Origin: an uncultured Marvinbryantia sp.
Lineage (GTDB): Bacteria > Bacillota > Clostridia > Lachnospirales > Lachnospiraceae
Assembly: GCF_905201705.1 (NCBI RefSeq)
Contig: NZ_CAJKOX010000015.1
Location: 1-64,000 of the forward strand
Direction of reading: 5' to 3'
DNA length: 64,000 nucleotides
Part shown: positions 60,030-64,000 of the stretch, piece by piece
Layout: the number at the start of each line of letters is the position of its first letter
Position numbering within the stretch: the first letter of the stretch is position 1
Translations under genes and position numbers: made by a program
Notes under the pieces: model-generated
Databases searched by the model: none
What the model was told of the DNA's origin: nothing
What the model saw: only the letters and a program-made list of their open reading frames with translations

Positions 60030-60875
60030 ATGAAGAACCATCACATAAAGAGTAAAACGCTGCTGTTTATTCTTTCGATTGTCAGCGGCATCATCATTAT
60101 ACTGAGCTTTGTGCTTGACTTTTCGGTTAATCCGCTCAACTACGCGGCAGGATACGTACTGACGCCGCTGCAGTCCGGCGTCAATCAGGTGGGCGGCTGG
60201 CTTTCCGACAGGATGGATTATTTTGAGGATAATCTGAACCTGGCGGCGGAAAACGAGAAACTGCAGGCACAGGTGGACGAGCTTACCGTGGAAAACACGC
60301 AGCTTTTGCAGGACCGCGAGGAGCTGAACAGTCTGCGTGACCTCTACGCCCTCGACCACAAGTACGAGAGCTATGAAAAGGTCGGCGCCCGCGTGATCTC
60401 CAGAGAGAATGCCGGGAACTGGTTCAGTATGTTCACGATCGACAAAGGTGCGAACGACGGGATTGCGGTCGATATGAACGTTATCGCAGGAGCCGGGCTT
60501 GCCGGCATCATCACGGAGGTCGGTCCGAATTACGCAAGGGTGCGCGCGATCATCGACGATTACAGCAATGTGAGCGCGGAGATCTCCGAGACACACGACA
60601 CCTGTATCATCGCAGGCGACCTCTCGCTGATTGATGAAGGCCGGGTAAATCTCGTAAAGCTGAACGACCCGGATTCCAAGGCGAAGGTCGGGGATACGGT
60701 CGTGACGTCCAACATCAGCGACAAGTTCCTTCCGGGCATTCTGATCGGTTATATCAGCGAGATCCATACCGACTCCAATAATCTGACGCGCTCCGGCTAT
60801 ATCTCACCGGTCGTCGATTTTAAGTCGATCAAGGAAGTGCTCGTCATCAAGAATTTAAAGCAGACCGCAGAATAG
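60030..60875 (+). CDS. mreC: Rod shape-determining protein MreC
   Basis: A 281-residue protein with one N-terminal membrane helix (LLFILSIVSGIIIILSFVLDF), a coiled coil (about 65-105, DYFEDNLNLAAENEKLQAQV...), and the MreC beta domains (ARVISRENAGNWFSMFTIDKGANDGI, AGLAGIITEVGPNYARVRAIIDD, GDTVVTSNISDKFLPGILIGYI). It links MreB and the elongasome enzymes. Confidence 0.94.
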   Translation: MKNHHIKSKTLLFILSIVSGIIIILSFVLDFSVNPLNYAAGYVLTPLQSGVNQVGGWLSDRMDYFEDNLNLAAENEKLQAQVDELTVENTQLLQDREELNSLRDLYALDHKYESYEKVGARVISRENAGNWFSMFTIDKGANDGIAVDMNVIAGAGLAGIITEVGPNYARVRAIIDDYSNVSAEISETHDTCIIAGDLSLIDEGRVNLVKLNDPDSKAKVGDTVVTSNISDKFLPGILIGYISEIHTDSNNLTRSGYISPVVDFKSIKEVLVIKNLKQTAE

Positions 60876-60887
60876 GAGGGCAGTGCA

Positions 60888-61409
60888 ATGAGAACAAAGC
60901 TGATTCTGTTTGCCACCATGCTGGTCTGCCTGCTGCTGCAGTGCTCGCTGCTCCCGGCGATCTCCATCGCCTCCATCACGCCGAATCTGATGATCGTTTT
61001 TACGGTTTCCTTCGGTCTGATGCGCGGGAAGCGCTCCGGGCTGCTCCTGGGCTTTGTGTGCGGACTTCTTACCGATCTTATGCTGCCGGATCTGTTTGTC
61101 GGGCTGCGCGCCTTCGTCTATATGTTTATCGGATATTTCAGCGGTTACTGCTATCATATTTTTTATGACGAGGACATCAAGATGCCCGTGCTTTTAACTG
61201 CGGCAGGCGATTTTGTGTATGGCTGTCTCTTTTACATTACAAAATTTCTCCTGCGCGGCAGGATAGACCTGTTTTACTACATCCGGCGCATTATCCTGCC
61301 GGAAATGATTTATACGATCCTTCTTACGATTATTTGCTACCGCATTTTCCTGCTGCTGAACCAGAAACTAGAAAAAATGGACAAAAGGAGTGTAGGCAGT
61401 TTTGTTTAA
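60888..61409 (+). CDS. mreD: Rod shape-determining protein MreD
   Basis: A 173-residue membrane protein with about five helices: LILFATMLVCLLLQCSLLP, LMIVFTVSFGLMRGKRSGLLLGFVCGLLTDL, and further segments to the end. The GxxxGLLxDL motif is typical. GGAGG precedes the ATG. Its stop overlaps the TTG start of the next gene. Confidence 0.9.
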   Translation: MRTKLILFATMLVCLLLQCSLLPAISIASITPNLMIVFTVSFGLMRGKRSGLLLGFVCGLLTDLMLPDLFVGLRAFVYMFIGYFSGYCYHIFYDEDIKMPVLLTAAGDFVYGCLFYITKFLLRGRIDLFYYIRRIILPEMIYTILLTIICYRIFLLLNQKLEKMDKRSVGSFV

Positions 61410-64000
61410 ACGTTTTCGAAAAAGAGTTGCAACATTATTAAATTCCAGATTGCTGATTCTCAGTGTCCTGTTTGTGGTGCTCGCATGTGTGCTGGTGCGC
61501 AGGCTGTTTGACCTGCAGATCGTCAACGGCGAGACCTACCAGGAGAGCTTCACCACGCAGATCCGCAAGGAAACGACGATTCCGAGCACGCGCGGCTGTA
61601 TCTATGACAGTGACGGCAAGCTGATCGCATACAATAAGCTTGCGTATGAGGTGACGTTCCAGGACGTCGGCAGCTACGAGGGCAGGAATTACCGCGATCC
61701 TGATACGAATACCGAGGAATACCTGTATGCGAGCGACGTGCGCAATCTGACGATCAACGGTTATCTCTACCAGATCATGCAGATTTTATACGCAAACGGC
61801 GACGATGTCTATACCGGTGATTTTGCCGTTGAGCTTGACGATGCGGGAGAATATTCCTTTACAAAGAGCGGCTACAACCTGTTGCGCTTTAAGGCGGACG
61901 CTTACGGAAAGCCGTACACCACCATGCCGGAGGATGAGGAGGTCGATTCCACGCTGGTGCTGACGTCTGAGGAGGCTGCAGTGACGGCGGATGAGCTGAT
62001 CGCGCAGCTTGGCGGCAAAGACATGTACGGCGTCACCACGCTGGCGGATTACCCGGCGGAGCTGCTGGCGGAATACGGGCTTGTGCAGAACATTTCCAAA
62101 GAGGACCAGTTGAAAATGATCGCGATGCGCAGTGCGATCAACCAGAACAGCTACCAGAAATATGTCTCCACCACGATTGCGCGCGACATTTCCGAACAGT
62201 CGATGTCCAGTCTGATGGAGAGCAAGGGCTATTATGTCGGTGTGGATGTGATTGAAAGCTCTATCCGTGTGTACAACAACAGTCCGTATTATTCCAATAT
62301 CATCGGCTATACCGGACAGATTTCCGCGGAGGAGATCGAGTCCCTCAACGAGGAGCTTGGCAGGGAGGTATACGATATCAATGATATTGTCGGGAAGGTT
62401 GGCCTGGAGGCGTATTTTGAGACGCAGCTTCAGGGCACCGACGGCAAGCAGGTGGTTTATGTAAACAACCTCGGAAAGGTGCTGCAGGAAGATTCTGCTG
62501 TAGAGCCGCAGGCGGGAAATGATCTGTATCTCACGATCAAATCCGATTACCAGGAGGCGGCGTATCATCTGCTGGAGCAGTATATTGCCGGTATCATTTA
62601 TGATAAAACATTGGATCTAAAAGAATTTGATAACGAGTCGGTCAGCACGGATGATATTGTTATTCCGGTATACGACCTGTACTATGCGCTTTTTGAAAAT
62701 AATATACTGAGCGTCTCCCATATGGAATCCGGCGAGGCGACGGAGCTGGAGCAGCAGGTTTACCAGATGCTCCAAAAACGGGAAGAAGAGATTTTCGACG
62801 ATCTGCTCGCCGAGCTTCTCTCTGATTCGCCGCGCCCGTACAGCGAACTGGATACGCCGATGCAGGTCTACATGTCCTACCTTGTGGATACAACGCTGCC
62901 GGAGCTTGGCATCTTAAAAACAGATTCGATCGACAAAACGGACGACACCTATATCGCCTGGACAAACGACGAGAGCATCAGCTTAAAGGAATATCTGACT
63001 TATGCGATCTCAAAGGACTGGCTGGACGTTTCCGGCATCATGGAGGAGAGCGAATTCTGGGATTCGGACGAGATTTTTACAAACCTCTGCGCTTATCTGG
63101 AGGAATATATCGCCGACGACCGTGCCTTCAGCAGAACCGTCTACCGCTACATGGTGGAGGATGACACGTTAAGCCCGCAGACGCTCTGCCGTCTGCTGTT
63201 TGACCAGGGCGTTCTGGAGATGGACGAGGCGGCATACAGCGGTCTGCAGGACGGCAGCGTTTCAGCCTATGATTTCATCCGCGAGAAGGTGTATTATCTG
63301 GAAATCCCGCCTTCCAAATTTGCGGTGGCGCCGTGCTCCGGCTCGCTTGTGGTGGTGGATCCGAACAACGGCAATGCGCTGGCGGTCGTTACCTATCCGG
63401 GCTACGATAACAACCGGCTTGCAAACGATATGGATGAGGAATATTTTGAGGAGCTGGTATCTGACGCCTCCAGCCCGTTCTATAACAAAGCAACACAGGA
63501 ATTGACAGCGCCCGGTTCTACCTTTAAAATGGTAACAAGCGTTGCAGGTGTCATGGAGGGCGTGATCGGCGTGGATGAGGCGGTTAACTGTACCGGTAAA
63601 TTTGAGGATGTCGACCCGCCGATCAACTGCTGGATCTATCCGGGGTATCATGGAGCGCTGACGCTCTCGACGGCGCTGCAGGAATCCTGCAACTATTACT
63701 TCAACACCATCGGTCTGCGCCTGGGCGACGTGGGCGATGCAGACGGGAATAAGGACGACGCCACCGGTATCGCAAAGCTCACAAAGTATGCCGAAATGTT
63801 CGGCCTCGGCGATGAGACCGGCATTGAGATGGATGAGAGCACTCCGCAGATCTCTGATAACGCGATGGCTCCCTCCGCAATGGGACAGGGACGCCACGCC
63901 TATGCGACCATACAGCTTGCAAGATACGTGGCAACGATCGCCAACGGCGGCACCTGCTACGATCTGACGCTGCTGGATAAGATTACCGATTCCGAGGGGC
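61402..64000 (+). CDS. Class B penicillin-binding protein (PBP2-like), 3' end outside the window
   Basis: At least 866 residues, cut off by the window end. TTG start at 61402, 11 bases after AAAGGAG, overlaps the mreD stop. One N-terminal membrane helix (about 15-35), then the dimerisation domain (QIRKETTIPSTRGCIYDSDGKLIAYNKLAYEV), then the transpeptidase with the SxxK motif STFK (S706, K709) and SCN (near 763). A stretch of about 245 residues (roughly 395-640) is inserted between DLYLTIKSDYQEAAYHLLEQ and SLVVVDPNNGNALAVV, where usual PBP2 proteins have only a few residues. It is the elongation-specific transpeptidase that works with MreBCD; the KTG motif would lie beyond the end. Confidence 0.9.
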   Translation, partial: MFKRFRKRVATLLNSRLLILSVLFVVLACVLVRRLFDLQIVNGETYQESFTTQIRKETTIPSTRGCIYDSDGKLIAYNKLAYEVTFQDVGSYEGRNYRDPDTNTEEYLYASDVRNLTINGYLYQIMQILYANGDDVYTGDFAVELDDAGEYSFTKSGYNLLRFKADAYGKPYTTMPEDEEVDSTLVLTSEEAAVTADELIAQLGGKDMYGVTTLADYPAELLAEYGLVQNISKEDQLKMIAMRSAINQNSYQKYVSTTIARDISEQSMSSLMESKGYYVGVDVIESSIRVYNNSPYYSNIIGYTGQISAEEIESLNEELGREVYDINDIVGKVGLEAYFETQLQGTDGKQVVYVNNLGKVLQEDSAVEPQAGNDLYLTIKSDYQEAAYHLLEQYIAGIIYDKTLDLKEFDNESVSTDDIVIPVYDLYYALFENNILSVSHMESGEATELEQQVYQMLQKREEEIFDDLLAELLSDSPRPYSELDTPMQVYMSYLVDTTLPELGILKTDSIDKTDDTYIAWTNDESISLKEYLTYAISKDWLDVSGIMEESEFWDSDEIFTNLCAYLEEYIADDRAFSRTVYRYMVEDDTLSPQTLCRLLFDQGVLEMDEAAYSGLQDGSVSAYDFIREKVYYLEIPPSKFAVAPCSGSLVVVDPNNGNALAVVTYPGYDNNRLANDMDEEYFEELVSDASSPFYNKATQELTAPGSTFKMVTSVAGVMEGVIGVDEAVNCTGKFEDVDPPINCWIYPGYHGALTLSTALQESCNYYFNTIGLRLGDVGDADGNKDDATGIAKLTKYAEMFGLGDETGIEMDESTPQISDNAMAPSAMGQGRHAYATIQLARYVATIANGGTCYDLTLLDKITDSEG

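Noticed and set aside
1..64000. tRNA, rRNA, CRISPR arrays, IS elements, prophage genes
   Set aside because: No cloverleaf-like stretches, rRNA blocks, regularly spaced repeats, transposases, integrases or phage structural genes were recognised by reading.

Overview
The window looks like the chromosome of an anaerobic, spore-forming Clostridia, most likely a Lachnospiraceae; I cannot name a genus. The pointers are moderately high GC with strong AAGGAGG-type ribosome sites, a trimeric [FeFe]-hydrogenase (HydCBA), an NfnAB-type transhydrogenase, Rex, the sporulation pair yqfC/yqfD beside phoH and ybeY, a MreB of the divergent type placed next to mreCD, and MutS/MutL with the MutL endonuclease motif. 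No rRNA, tRNA, IS element, prophage or CRISPR array was seen.

Layout. 1-1409: the end of a PD-(D/E)XK-type protein, then a leftward pair (YoaK-like membrane protein and an 87-residue membrane protein) with its promoter. 1495-7028: a LysR regulator overlapping a BceR-like response regulator, then its BceS-like kinase, then a BceAB-type ABC transporter. Two related palindromic elements sit upstream of the LysR gene and of the transporter genes. 7036-9331: an ECF sigma factor gene with an ECF-type promoter but a one-base frameshift, followed by its DUF4179 partner. 9358-10317: a DUF1294 gene, then a strong promoter, a cobalamin riboswitch and about 190 further structured bases ending in a strong terminator, with no gene inside that transcript. 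10203-14383: the hydrogenase operon with its own promoter and a tandem direct repeat upstream.

14471-26085: a ketopantoate-reductase-like enzyme behind a palindromic operator, isocitrate dehydrogenase, a convergent ABC-F gene, aspartokinase, rex, nnrD, alr, a lone mazF, a CBS/CorC protein, a YebC protein and a CFI-box protein. 26242-33228: TepA-like ClpP protease, UppP, FtsK/SpoIIIE and NfnAB. 33324-37688: Dabb protein, RlmH and a looser, more AT-rich group of GNAT acetyltransferases, a DUF1349 protein, a HAD phosphatase and a DUF2284 protein.

37744-57961: one long rightward array of housekeeping genes (yqfCD, phoH, ybeY, DUF3048, a MATE/PST flippase, proB, DUF896, folate cyclo-ligase, proA, miaB, mutS, mutL, miaA, a methionine-gamma-lyase-like PLP enzyme and two FAD proteins), many joined by start/stop overlaps. 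57962-58273: a gene-free stretch dominated by a 162-base nested inverted-repeat element. 58274-64000: radC, mreB, mreC, mreD and the start of a large class B penicillin-binding protein, the cell-elongation cluster.

The redox genes fit together: HydCBA and NfnAB move electrons between ferredoxin, NADH and NADPH, and Rex senses the NADH/NAD+ ratio. The most unusual object is the cobalamin riboswitch RNA that ends before any gene and carries an unpaired ACCTCCTT, the complement of a Shine-Dalgarno sequence.
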